A DNA stretch of 64,000 nt from Mactra quadrangularis (lineage: Eukaryota > Mollusca > Bivalvia > Venerida > Mactridae), in the NCBI GenBank assembly GCA_025267735.1, contig CM046309.1, positions 33,269,202 through 33,333,201 of the forward strand, in the 5' to 3' direction. The translations under genes were made by a program, and so were the position numbers. Of this stretch, positions 38,801 through 50,321 are shown piece after piece. The notes beneath the pieces were generated by a model. It was given only the letters and a program-made list of their open reading frames with translations. It was not told the origin of the DNA and ran no database searches. How positions within the stretch are numbered: the first letter of the stretch is position 1; each line of letters begins with the position of its first letter.

Positions 38801-39978
38801 TACTGTGTACAAAGTTGCTAACAGAAGAAAAATATGTTTAAATAAAGCCTGAAGTGTGTATGATATTAAACAATGCATTAACCCTGGTTGGACATTCAAC
38901 GGTTTGAAATATTAAAATGTATGTGATTTTTAAAATCCAGGTGTTCCCACTGTTTTTAATTCAAATATAAATTTGAATACAATTCATTTATCAAAAATGC
39001 AGTAACTAAGTTATAGAATGACTTTTAATGATATCCATGTGTACAGGTGTACATTTTAGGTCACATTCTAGTTACAATTTTCGTTACTTTCAAGTTTACC
39101 GTAAACAATTGTTTCTAAACTTTTGAAATCAAAACCACTAAACGAAGACAAATCTTTACCATCAATTTAAAAACAAGTAATACTATCAAAATGACAATAA
39201 AATATAACTGCCTTGGGATTATGTTCATGGGTCATTTCTGACCTTATACATAACTATTATTTGTATTCAATTTTGATTGAAATAAATTCTTGAACTCTTG
39301 TCCAACACTTAACAATTTTGTGTATTTTATAAGAAACACATTTTAAGCGATTTGATTGACTGAAATGGTATCTCCGTAGTTTAATTTGAATAATATTATA
39401 AAAATACCCCCAATTTTATAAGAAATTGATATTTTATTATTAGCTTAATTCCTACAAGAGAACCCGCTAGAGAAGTGAGAAGTTATTTTAGTTCAATGGT
39501 AGAGTCATATATAATAACATATTGTAAACATGCATTAAACTTTATCATCATATAGAGCTCGTAGTATAGAAATCACTGGTTTTAACATAAATATCAAGAT
39601 ATTGTTTACATATTAAGATAGTTACAACATGTATTGCAATTTATTAAAATACATAGTTCAAAATATAATATTCACTAAATTATCAAAGTTTATTGACATG
39701 TCATATTATAAGGAAACATTAATATAAAAGATCACCCATGACACGGGTAAATATCTGCATATAACTGAAGCAAATTGCCTAATTGGAAAAAAATGTCCTT
39801 TAGGATTTAAGGATAGGCTATCCTTAAGCTATGTAAAGAATTGTGATAATTATTTGCATATAATTACCTTCCGAGAATCTTTTTTAGTTGAAAATGCATA
39901 TCCAGAAAAGGTCGTTCCTATATCAATGGCAGCAACCAGTGCAAACGATTTTTTTGGCATTTTTTTGTGCGACGTGTC
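32871..39978 (-). CDS. HSPA12A-like: Gene D: HSPA12-like, exons 1-5, C-terminal exon not found
   Basis: Exons: 39978-39868 (ATG at 39960-39958; MPKKSFALVAAIDIGTTFSG), 37601-37410, 36650-36432, 34143-33990 (ELLIAHEPEAAS, ending VVLDAG) and 33484-32871 (GTIDITIRHV, GDWGGTYIDKAFRDLL, adenosine-like LLIGGVFEFKMLQ). Coding lengths 93, 192, 219, 154 and 614 nt give 424 codons with no stop, ending in a phase-0 GTAAG donor right after GHEQIAV. Genes C and E continue another 147 residues without an intron. If the donor is not used, the frame adds 8 residues and stops at 32844. Odd residues: the connect-1-like segment PAIWNDTSKQF of the paralogues reads PVICSDTFKIF here, and the adenosine GGFSES reads GGVFEF, so ATPase function is doubtful. 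Intron 3 (after the 219-nt exon) carries a Tc1-like transposase relic and intron 1 a SINE. A leader exon and promoter lie upstream at 40.38-40.79 kb. Confidence 0.82.
34860..35600 (+). mobile_element. Tc1-like transposase relic with internal deletion, in gene D intron 3
   Basis: The N-terminal part from about 34922 encodes a helix-turn-helix, MGKSKDLSTCVKNLIVKKIS then GRHLNLNRRSVYTEVKWF, followed by TRDERELIRLVKQNR. After about 35240 the frame jumps to the catalytic end: IFQDESAPVHRTRIVSQFK and WPAQFRDANMIENCW. The middle, with the first catalytic D, is missing. It is opposite in strand to gene D. Confidence 0.8.
37659..37951 (+). repeat. tRNA-derived SINE family 3 copy with perfect 12-bp target duplication
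   Basis: tRNA-like head (GCTCAGTTGGTAACACGCAA, B box GGTTCGATTCC), body with ATGAAATTATTTCTACGG, and a CAAACAAA tail. ATATTCAATATA flanks both sides (37647-37658, 37952-37963). Same family as 63.43 kb. It lies in gene D intron 1. Confidence 0.9.
38375..38797. repeat. Dispersed repeat with AGCTCACCTAAGCA-type end
   Basis: Two internal segments share ACCCCAGAGGCATTATTTGA / ACCACAGGGGCATAATTTGA and a following TTTGTAGAGGATC-like tract, about 160 bp apart. The right end reads TTGCTTAGGTGAGCTAAAA. I recall a similar sequence as a common bivalve repeat, but cannot confirm it here. Confidence 0.5.
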
Positions 39979-40382
39979 CTTGCAAAGGAGTTAAAAAACT
40001 GAAATGAGAGCATTTTAATTGATGTAAGTTGCCCTTCAACCAATCCTTCAATTATTATTTACACAAACCTGGTGTAATGAAAATTATAATTTGTGCGCTC
40101 ATTAACTAGCAAAAGCGCCCTTGAACATCATTCATAAGTACTCTAATTATATAAAATGTATATCAAAACATAAATGGTACGTGTTTCTGCCCGCCTTACA
40201 TTACTGCCATATGGAGAGGGCGTAAATCTCAAAGGTCACTCATTCTTGAAAATGCAATAATCAATGTAGACATTGGCTTGTAAATTTAGCCATTAAACTC
40301 ACCATTCAATTATAACTTGTGAAATTATTCTACGAACAATAAATTGATATTAAAGAACAATATATATTTTAAAAATATTTAC

Positions 40383-40750
40383 CTTCTTTGTTCTTCATCA
40401 CACGCGATATGACAGTAAAATGATAAATAGTGTTTCGTTGAATTAAGGTCATTTGCAACGAAATCGCTCGTATTATCAAACGTATTCTTCTTCCTGGTTG
40501 AAAAACTTGTTAAGTGACAATTTATCTTTGACATTCTTGATCACTCATTATTTACCATATTTTGTTCATTTCGAACAAATTATTTATTTTTCATTCACAA
40601 TATTTAATGAACACCTTCAATTTACTAACTTGTTAAAAATACTTGATTATATGTAAAGACATATTCGCCTATCATCACTGATATTATAACAATTGTAATT
40701 AATATGTAATTAAACGTGAGAAATCGACTGAGAAATGGGAAACTGACCTA
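40383..40750 (-). other. Gene D untranslated leader exon (candidate)
   Basis: The minus strand ends here in the same GTAAATATTT donor as the gene A leader (exon end 40383), within a ~125-bp block almost identical between the two genes while the surrounding flank is less conserved. It would splice to the acceptor just above 39978, an intron of only about 400 bp. The conserved ATG (40398-40396) would open an upstream ORF that overlaps the main start out of frame. The upper limit is uncertain; D carries about 215 bp between leader and TATA that A lacks. Confidence 0.5.
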
Positions 40751-40779
40751 AAGTTGTCTCGCAACTACTAACATAATTA

Positions 40780-40787
40780 TTATATAG
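40780..40787 (-). promoter_or_regulatory. TATA box candidate of gene D
   Basis: CTATATAA on the minus strand, about 30-40 bp upstream of the presumed leader exon and in the matching place to a TATA-like box in the duplicated gene A flank. Confidence 0.35.
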
Positions 40788-41995
40788 GGTTCTATCCGTC
40801 GAAACCAGTTTTAGCAGGGTTTTTCAATGAGTTATAAGTCGCATTGTAACTTATGGGACGCATTTCTATATCAGCACACTTATTATTGCATTCTGCATTA
40901 CAATTCTACCGGTAGAGCATTACGTGTATAGTCTATTTTGTAAGATTTTACTCACAGCCAGACGACATCTAAACCAGTTAATAATTAGTTTGATTGACTC
41001 TATATTCCGCCAACGTCAAAGACTTGGTGAGTCAGCATGACACAAGCGTTATCACACTTCGCACGTCACCAGTGATCTTTTACAGGCTAACAATGTTGAT
41101 GTTTTTTCTTGACTAGCGTGTTCACCGGATTACAGTCTGTTTGGTTACGTGTGGCGACTTCTAGATAGCGCAACAAGGTGTCTAGAAACTGGCTGATTCG
41201 CAACATAATTAGTGTGACAGGATCCAACGACACCTTCCACGCAACTAGTGCGTTTCAAAGTTATATCGTTTATCTGCTTCGGTCACAAATAGATGCGGCC
41301 ACAGCTACTTCTAATTTTAAAGATGATTTGTTTTCAACGGGTCAACGCACATTCTTGTTTTACTGCATACTGTGGCAATAAAATTATCTCTGAATTACCA
41401 CTAAATCTTTAAAATAATGAATTGGTGATTTAATTTTTTCTTTGTGAGGCTTAATCTAATAAAAAAAAATATGTACTGAGTTCGTATGAGGTGTTTCTTT
41501 CTTGAATCTAATTAAACCTAAAATAATTAGATAAATTTTACAAATTAATTTAAAGAATCGGTTCTGGTGGGTAATGCTGCAAATGTATTATAGTGATAAT
41601 TACCTTCACACTATCAATGACGATTTTCGCACGAATGTTCTTTGCAACAATCAAGATTTGTTCAATATAATATAATTTCTCAATTTCGACAGTAATTCCG
41701 TAATATATCAGAACGGCCTAAAGTTAAAATGCATTAAGGTATATAAACTTATTATATGCCTTCCTACTAGACTACTTGATAAGTTTTAATAATATGCTTA
41801 CCATGCCTTTATGACATTCAAGCTATAACACTTGTCAAGCATTGCGATTCATAAATGCTCATAACGTAATGAAAATCCTATATAAACAAATTAAACATTT
41901 CAAGTACCATTTAGCAGAACCATACTTCTAAATTTAGATCAATTGTAAAATGAGCAGTAAAGTATTCCATAAACACGCATTTTAATTTTGAAGTA

Positions 41996-44452
41996 CAGTC
42001 CAACCTGTGAACAACGGCCGGCCAAGGGAAAATAGAAAAGTGGCCTTTGTTCACAGGTGGCCTTTGTTCGGAGGGAGGAACAAACGGGCAATGTTTCGTC
42101 AGACTTGAGAGACAGAGTTCATAATTAACATGAATTAATAATTAAAATTGTTTTTATTTTCAACCTTAATTCATTATTCACATTATTGAAGTTGTGACTA
42201 TAAATGAATAAAACAAAACTTTGAACAAAGAATGACTAAAACAAAGAAATCAGTGATTTTTTGTTTGCAGCTACATTTCATGCTATGCCATCAACATTAC
42301 CAATGCACTCCACAAATTCTCACTACTCTGACCTTTTTTTATAGTATTTCTATCTTATCCCAGTCGTCAAATTACCTGTATACAGCGGTCACAGTTGAAC
42401 GAATTTAGCATGAATTAATAATTTAAATTGTTTTTATTTTCAACCTTAATTCATTATTCACATTATCATTATTGAAGTTGTGACTATAAATGAATAAAAC
42501 AAAACTTTGAACAAAGAATGACTAAAACAAAGAAATCAGTGATTTTTTGTTTGCAGCTACATTTCATGCTATGCCCTCAACATTAACAAATGTACTCTAC
42601 AAATTCTCACTAATCTGACCTTTTGTAAAGTCTTTCTATCTTATCCCAGTTGTCAAATTACCTGTATACAACGGTCACAGTTGAACGAATTTAGGAATTA
42701 ACAGCGTGTCACAAACATTTATCTAACTGTCGGACGTGTGAAAAACAAACCTAGTGGAGTCTCCAAACATTCAAAACTAATTAACAAAGTGTCATCACAT
42801 GACGTAATTTACTCCGGATTTACAAATAAATTTAACAATAAAAGGATACATTAACATATTTTTATAATAAGGTGACGAGAAAATTGTCTACAGCTTGATT
42901 ATAACCACAGGGAATTGTCAAGTTACCTCCCTTTGATTTTTCAAACATACCTTTAATATACTTATATACAAGGGGTACAACTGCGTCTACTAGACCGATT
43001 CATATAGATTTATTATTTTGTGGCTCACAAAAAATACTGATACCCTAGTAGCACTTTAACTGCACGATTAAATTGATTAAACATAACTCTTCGAGCTATG
43101 AATATTAAATGTTTCATAGGGCAGATCATTAATACGATTAAAGTTTCAAAAACATAAAAAACAGACCCAAAATCTTAACTCGGACAAGTTAGTGCACAGT
43201 TGAACAAAATGAAAATTGACCAAATTTCAATGTTACGTAGTTTCAAGCATGATTTACTCCGTGTTATATTGTGTTTCTCGCTTCACTAGTTATAAAAATA
43301 CAAAACATCGTGCCAATTATAACCTGACATGAAACAAAACGAATATATGTACACTTTTTATCTGATTTAACCTCAAAAAATTACTCTCACAACCATTTTC
43401 ACTAATACGTCACTCACATAATAATCTAATTAGTTAAACAATTTCTGATTCGTCGAACCGTACGGGGGTTTTCCTACTTTCAAACGAGACAACCAAAATA
43501 CTACGAAAAAGTCGAAATCTTCCAAATTTGAATCAGTCAATTAGTCGGAAGTCTTGGCGATTTTCGTTTACAAAATTAACCAATCAAAAAGTTTCTTACA
43601 AGTTTCTTGAATAAATTAAGGATACCGGCTACAACATTAATTATCAAATAGAGTTTGTTAATTTCGCTTTTTATGGCTCGCAAGTGTTTCTCTCAAGGTG
43701 GAGAGTTATATTTATTACATTTTTATTCAATAATATTGTTTTTCTGTTATATTTTCTTTGATTGGGGTAAATATGTCATTTTGAAATATGAAAATAAAGC
43801 GATTTTCCTCGAGAAATGTCGATTTCATCTGTGCACTAACTTGTCCGAGTTGAGATTTTTGTGTTGTTTTTTATGTTTTTGAAACTTTAATCGTATTAAT
43901 GGTCTGCCTTATGAAACATTTAATATTCATAGCTCGAAGAGTTATGTTTAATCAATTTAATCGTGCAGTTAAAGTGCTACTAGGGTATCAGTATTTTTTG
44001 TGAGCCACAAAATAATAAATCTATATGAATCGGTCTAGTAGACGCAGTTGTACCCCTTGTATATAAGTATATTAAAGGTATGTTTGAAAAATCAAAGGGA
44101 GGTAACTTGACAATTCCCTGTGATTATAACTAATAAAATCGTACTCGAGATGGTTTGTATACGAAAATCCGGAAAAAATCGGATTACGGGTTTTTAGCTT
44201 AACTTTAACAAAAATGGCGGCCTGCTTTCGAAATCGCCTTTATACGAAATACTGTCTTCAAACAATCGTCTGGCCGTTGTTCACAGTTCTAAACTGGCCG
44301 CGGGGATGGTTTTGACTGGCCGCTGGTCGCAGTCGACAGGTGGCCGTTATTCACGGCCTTTTTAAGAGCGTTTTTGGTCGGGGGGAAATCGAAATGGCCG
44401 CTGTCCGCAGGTGCCCGCTATTCGGAGGTGGCCGTTAGCACAAGTTGGACTG
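41996..44452. mobile_element. 2.46-kb TA-flanked foldback-type element with GGCCGTTGTTC subterminal repeats
   Basis: Ends CAGTCCAAC and GTTGGACTG with TA on both sides. Near both ends are repeated copies of a GGCCGTTGTTCACAGGTGG-like motif. Inside: a direct tandem duplication (period 280, at 42129 and 42409) and a ~305-bp inverted repeat (42896-43202 with 43829-44132). No transposase frame. The CAGT start with TA duplication suggests a Tc1/mariner-type non-autonomous element, but this is not firm. Confidence 0.75.
42129..42690. repeat. Direct tandem duplication, two ~280-bp units
   Basis: Unit 1 starts at 42129 and unit 2 at 42409 (CATGAATTAATAAT). They differ by a few substitutions and a short insertion (ATTATC) in unit 2. 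Confidence 0.85.
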
Positions 44453-44834
44453 TATTACATGTACGTAAGTTTATATGACATCTGGCAAGTGTTTTCAAGT
44501 TTACAAAGTACATGTACATAAACTGTATCATTGACATACTGTTAGGTTGTATTGATGTACCTGTGTACCGGGAACGTCATAACATGGCATTTATTGATAG
44601 ATGAACAAGATTATTTGTTGTCTTCCAACTGGAAAAGTTTGGTTCCTTTGAAATGTAATTTGTTATAATATTTAAATATGCTCTATATTTGATAATGTAT
44701 ATAAAATACGTATATCTTATTAATCTTTTAAGTAACCTACAGCAGTAGTACTAAAAAGTATTTAAGAACAATGGTAGGATGAGCATTAAAATATTCTAGA
44801 AATTCATTTTATTTTTAACTATTGCATGTACGTA

Positions 44835-45170
44835 TCTATACTATTAAATTTGCGAGTTTCCTGTTTTGTGGAAGAAACTGCGCAGCTTTGAATAAATCTT
44901 TTGTTTGTCGCTGGAGCACATATATACCGGCATATCAAGTTGACAATTCTTTTTTGACAAAGCCTCTTGATATTTGCAAATACTGCCAAAAATCAACAAA
45001 AAAATGGGTTTTTTGTGTCTAAAAATAGATAAAACTAAAAATAGACACGTCAAACCAAACTCCCCGCAGCGGTTATCTCCCTTTATCAAATCTATAATTA
45101 AGTAGCAAAGCGTGACTTAAGCACTGTGAGGAGTTTGCTAAAGCCCGTGCTTTCACGGGCTCCCATCTAG
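44835..45170 (+). mobile_element. Non-autonomous Helitron-like element, 336 bp
   Basis: Starts TCTATACTATTAAA directly after an A and ends with a hairpin (AGCCCGTGC / GCACGGGCT type) about 7 bp before CATCTAG, followed by T. The 5' TC, 3' CTAG, subterminal hairpin and A|T insertion site are the Helitron hallmarks. No Rep/helicase coding. Confidence 0.7.
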
Positions 45171-45214
45171 TATTTATAATATCTCGCATGTGTTTAAAAG
45201 TACATAAACTGTAA

Positions 45215-46588
45215 GGGCCCCGTTATACCAAACTAGTTCGCAGAACGTTCGACCCCGTCCTTAAAGTATCGCAAAACTGGTTGTGAACGAGCTAGGACGT
45301 GCCGTTTAAGTCGGAAAATGTTAGCTATACGATCGTAGTCCGTTCAGAACCAGTTCCAAATACGTGCATTTCGTTTTTATCCCGTCTGTAGTCCGTTTGT
45401 ATCGGGATCAGATCGGGTAAAATTGCTCGTTCTCGTCACGAGACACCGTCTCCAACTAGTCCGAACCGTTCGTAGTCCGTTTTAACCCGTTCATAACTAG
45501 TTCTTCTAAGCTCCTATACTATTGACCATCCAGTTTAAGACAGTTCAACTCGTTCTAAGAACGTTCCCATCTCGTTCTTAGAGCGTTCTAAACGTAATGA
45601 CATCACGTTCTGATCCGATTGCTATGAATATCCAGGACGTTTCTACCCGTTGGCATTCTCGTTCTGCGGTATAAGCTGTGAGGACACAATTTGTCAAGCA
45701 TCACTGTGACCACCATGCCTCGAAAAGGAGCAGAGCCAGACAGGCGGCGCGTGTTATGACAATCGCTTCCAAAAATCACCTGCTTAGATGAAGCTTTTGA
45801 AGACCAGCCTCTAGTTAAGCCTAAGAATTCTGAGCCTCCTGAGCCAGTCAATGAAAATGAGGGTGTTGTATCTCCTACTTCTTCTAATGACTCAGACAGC
45901 CAGGTTTCGGGAGAAGATTTGGGGCAGAGTCAGAAGCCAGAAAAAAGAAGAAAACTAAGACATACACCTATCTCTTGGTGAAAAATGGTCTGTATTTATA
46001 CCAAACCTTGCCAGATCGTACTGAAGACGTTGTTGTGTTGTACGAACTGAATACGAACGCATTGAACTTATTAAAAACGAGTACAACGTACCAAAAACCT
46101 ACTGCGAACTTTAAGAACTGCGTGTTCACGTGTTGCAAACTGGTTTAGAACAACGGGTAGACACGTCCTGGATATTCATAGCAATCGGATCCGAACGTGA
46201 TGTTATTACGTTCAGTACGCTCTTAGAACGAGATGGGAACGTTCTTAGAACGAGTAGTTCTGTCTTAAACGGGATGGTCAATCGTAAAAGAGCTTAGAAG
46301 AACTAGTTATGAACGGGTTTAAACGGACTACGAACGGTTCGGACTAGTTGGAGACGGTGTCTCGTGACGAGAACGAGCAATTTTACCTGATCTGATCCCG
46401 ATACAAACGGACTACAGACGGGATAAAAACGAAATGCACGTAATGGGAACTGGTTCTGAACGAACTATGATCGTAAAGCTGACATTTTTCGACTTAAACG
46501 GCACGTCCTAGCTCGTTCACAACCAGTTTCGCGATATTTTTAGGACGGGGTCGAACGATCTGCGAACTAGTTTGGTGTAACGGGGCCC
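45215..46588. mobile_element. PIF/Harbinger-like foldback element, 1.37 kb
   Basis: Ends GGGCCCCGTTATACCAAACT and its near-exact inverse, with TAA duplicated at 45212-45214 and 46589-46591, the 3-bp duplication typical of PIF/Harbinger. The arms are ~435 bp each and about 90% alike by eye. The ~0.5-kb centre holds a 64-codon open tail (45787-45981), acidic and then basic (QKPEKRRKLRH), that could be a captured piece of a Harbinger accessory gene; this last part is a guess. Confidence 0.75.
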
Positions 46589-46651
46589 TAAACGTACTGC
46601 AAATTGATGCCCGATCAAACTACGACAAGTCACGTCCCGAGTACGATGCTA

Positions 46652-49600
46652 CACTGTAAAAACAGGTGTTTGCTTTTAAACACTTTTTAAAACACTTTTC
46701 TGTTACACTTTTAAAACATGTTACCACTTAAAACATGTAACATGTTTTGCTTTAAAACATGCTTGTGTTTTGTTATAAAACATTACACATATCAAAATAA
46801 CACACCAGAACGCATTGAAAACATGTAAAAGTGTTTTAAATTAAAACACTTGACGCGTTTAAAATCAAAACACTTTCTTGTTACACTTTTTGCACACGTA
46901 ACGCCATATTAAAACACTTCATGTGTTTTCTTGATAAACACTGAACATGTTTGTATTTTTCACATGTTTTGTTGCAAAGCTGAAACTTATTGCTTTAAGA
47001 GCACTGTTCGCCAAGTCTTTCTAAAATGAAACGTTGACTAACTAACAATGTTATTTAATCAAAGTCACGGCTGAAAATATGCAAATAAATAAAAAATATA
47101 ATTTGAAAAGATTAAATTATCATTTATTTGTCATAAAAATGCAACCATAATTTATTTTGAGTGACTAAAATAATAGTTAGTTAAAATATTTTACTTGTGA
47201 TTATTTCCTTCATATTAACATACACACACAAAGCTATTAAATAGTGATAATGTGTCACTTGTACATATAGTCTCTTTTCCAATGGGGTTTGACTCCCCTA
47301 CACAAAATTTTGCAAAAACATTAGTGTACTTGAAACATTATTAAGATGGATTTTAAGTCATTTTTAAGTTTATGTATTAACTATACTCTCCTCTTCTTCA
47401 GAACATGCACTTAACTAAAGTGTAACAAAAGATCTCTGCATTAAACACTATCTTATTGAAACTAAAAATTTTATAACACCAACTTAATGAAATAATTATA
47501 TTCATTTCATAAGTATATAGTTCACTTATTATGTCATTGACTTTTGTTCAATCTAAAAACATCAAGAATCTTAAGCCCAGTCACACCTACATGACTATGA
47601 CTATTGACCGAGATGTAAACTAGTAGAAATTTAAAGAAGAGTGGTCATTTTCACAAAAATTTTACATAAAAATCATTGTAAGTAAAAATCAGGAAAACAT
47701 TTATAATACCTTTCTTCTTTGTCCAATAAACTTTAACTAAAATATTCTCTAATATGGTAGAATAATGAATTCTTTCTTAAATTCATATCATGATAATTAT
47801 TATATTATATCTTTCAGGCTTTGAACTTTAAATTTTTTAAATTGGCTCACGATACTTATTTCTTTGAGTTTTTTTTTTGTGAAAATGCCCACAGAATCTT
47901 AGTCAGTGTGATGAATCAGTATTGAAAAAATACAAGCAATTTAAATCATTATTGTTCTTAATATCAAATATATAATCCAAGGCTCTTTATATTATCATTT
48001 ATCTGGTTATAAATTAATAGTTCAATTGTATTGGGATTAACTTTTGTAATCTACATCCTCTTTCTTCTTTCCCTCTATCCTATATCATCATGTACCATCT
48101 CGAACATATATTTCAACTTCTATCGAACTTTAATGATGGATGTTTGATTGTTTCTGAAATATATACATTACAATTAACAATTGAAAAATACTTTAAGGGC
48201 TACTTTGTTGATAATTCTATATTATAGATAAACTTGACATGTGCTGCATTATTGTAAAGCAATTTCTATACAGTTTAAAAGATATATACATTGTACCAGT
48301 ATGAGTTACTCTCACTTATAGTAATATATTTAAAAATTTGCTGTTATCAAAATTTTTTAAAGGCAAAATAAGCTGTAACATTCCAAAGTAGTTGTTTTAA
48401 CTCTAGTACCAGGTTATAAATAGGACTTCTGCACTATGCTAGGTTGAACAAACCAAAAATTATATTACTAACTTCAGTGAATTAACTTACTTTATAAGAC
48501 GGGTACATTTCAGTTTGCCAAAAGCTCCATTACTCTCCCCAAACACTATATATATACAAAACTCATATAAACACAACTCATTCAACAATATGGTTCCATT
48601 TCTCAGTTATTAGCATTGTCTCTGCCTTTCCTTCCAAAAGGTGTATGTATAGTAAATAACCAACCTGAATAAAAATGAAAATAACAATATTAAATTCAAG
48701 GATTTATGATAATATGATGACACACTCAAACTCAATCACATTCTAGTCTTAAATTAATAAAAATATAACAGGATAAAACATGCATGCTTAACCAAGGCCT
48801 AAAATGAGAATAGCTGTGCTTAGGGCACCCGACTACCTAAATAAGTTGCCGACCTTAAAGTTTTTATATTAAAGTCAGCAAACTTGGGTGGTTTTTGTGT
48901 TCATAACTGCAAAAAATAGTGATTTCATGAGTAAAAAGCAACAACAAAAAACCTACCCCACCTCTCATTTCTCAGGCTATTCCCATAAACACAGAATTTT
49001 AACTTGGCCTAACCACCATGGAAAAAAGCCTGTCATGCCTGTATAATGTATCATTAAATAACTTGTCTCACAGTCTGAGTATTATTTTCATATCATTTCT
49101 TCAAGCATCTGCTCTTTTTTCCCTAAAATACATTGTATAAAGTAACAACATTGAAAATTTAAAACAATTCGTCATCTGCAATGTGTAATTACATCCCTTC
49201 CATATAAAAATAGAGCTATTTTAAGTGTATATTTTATAATTGCTATATGCTTTTTGTAATAAAGAAGGGGTGACGAAATTAGGACAGGAACGAAATTAGG
49301 ACCCCGAAAAATGCTTTAAGTGTATGAGGTGGGGTGACGAAATTAGGACAGGAACGAATTTAGGACCCAGAAAATTGCTTTAAGTGTATGAGGTGGGGTG
49401 ACGAAATTAGAAAAGGGATGAAATTAGGTACTAGCTATTGTATTAGACCAACAACAAACGCACAAACTAACTGAGAAAATAATAACAATATATTAATGCA
49501 GAAGGGAATGCAAAAATTGATACAAAAAAGTTAATATTTTCTTTTTAAACAAATAGCTGTGTAGGCGCCACTGATCCTAAATGGCCACAGATAATACCAA

Positions 49601-50321
49601 CGAAATTCAAAGAATGTCGCGAAAACTGATGACAAAATGTATCCCACGTCAAAAAGCTCTTCCCTTGCATAAATTTTATTACTAAATTTCAAAACTGGAG
49701 ACTGAAAACACGACAGGTGATAAAGCGACCCAAGAAATATTAAAGCAATACATTACTTACATTAATGTTCCGACGATTTTCTGGGCGCGAGCAGACAGCG
49801 CTTCAACCTTGAATTCGAACATTCCATAATCTCCAAACAAAACTACTTGGTGATTGGGACTATATAGTTTCCACGTTAACAATGTTAATTTAATATTAAA
49901 GAATACTTACGCATTCCATTCTTAATATATTTACATATCTGTGTGTTTATAAAAAAAGTCAAAGCTTCGCTAAGAGACTATGAAGTGTGTTCGTTTTGCA
50001 CACTAGTGAAAACGCACGTGTTTTACATTTCCGTTTCTGGTAAAAAAAAATACGCAAAAATCCGTATTCTAATGAAGATGTTGGGTTTAATATATCGTTT
50101 TGTAGTTACATTTGTTTCTCCATTGCGATTATTAATTTTTCAGACGAACAAATTTTAACGATTGAAAATGGTACCGTTTTAAAGTAAAACACTGCCGATT
50201 TTTTTAAATCACTAAAACGCTAAGTGTTACTATATTAAACGGATGTGTTACGAAAGTAAATTGCAGTGTTTTCGTTTTAAACACTTATAAAACATGTTAC
50301 GTGTTCCCATTTTTTACAGTG
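46652..50321. mobile_element. 3.67-kb TA-flanked element with clustered AAAACA[CT] motifs at both ends
   Basis: Ends CACTGTAAAAA and TTTTTACAGTG, with TA on both sides. About 330 bp inside the left end and 170 bp inside the right are packed with short motifs such as TTTTAAAACACTT and AAAACATGTTAC in both orientations. No frame of family size inside. It is nested in a Harbinger-like outer element whose right end (AACGAGTTTGGTGTAACGGG) is at about 50573-50592. Confidence 0.7.
49267..49430 (+). repeat. 64-bp tandem repeat, about 2.6 units
   Basis: Units start GGGGTGACGAAATTAGGACA at 49267, 49331 and 49395 (the last diverged). Inside the 46.65-50.32 kb element. Confidence 0.9.

Noticed and set aside
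43655..43882. 75-codon hydrophobic frame inside the 42-44.4 kb element
   Set aside because: It overlaps the loop and arm of the inverted repeat; its composition is explained by AT-rich sequence.
45603..45851. 82-codon minus frame in the Harbinger-like element
   Set aside because: It runs from arm sequence into the centre, and the plausible coding direction of the centre is plus.
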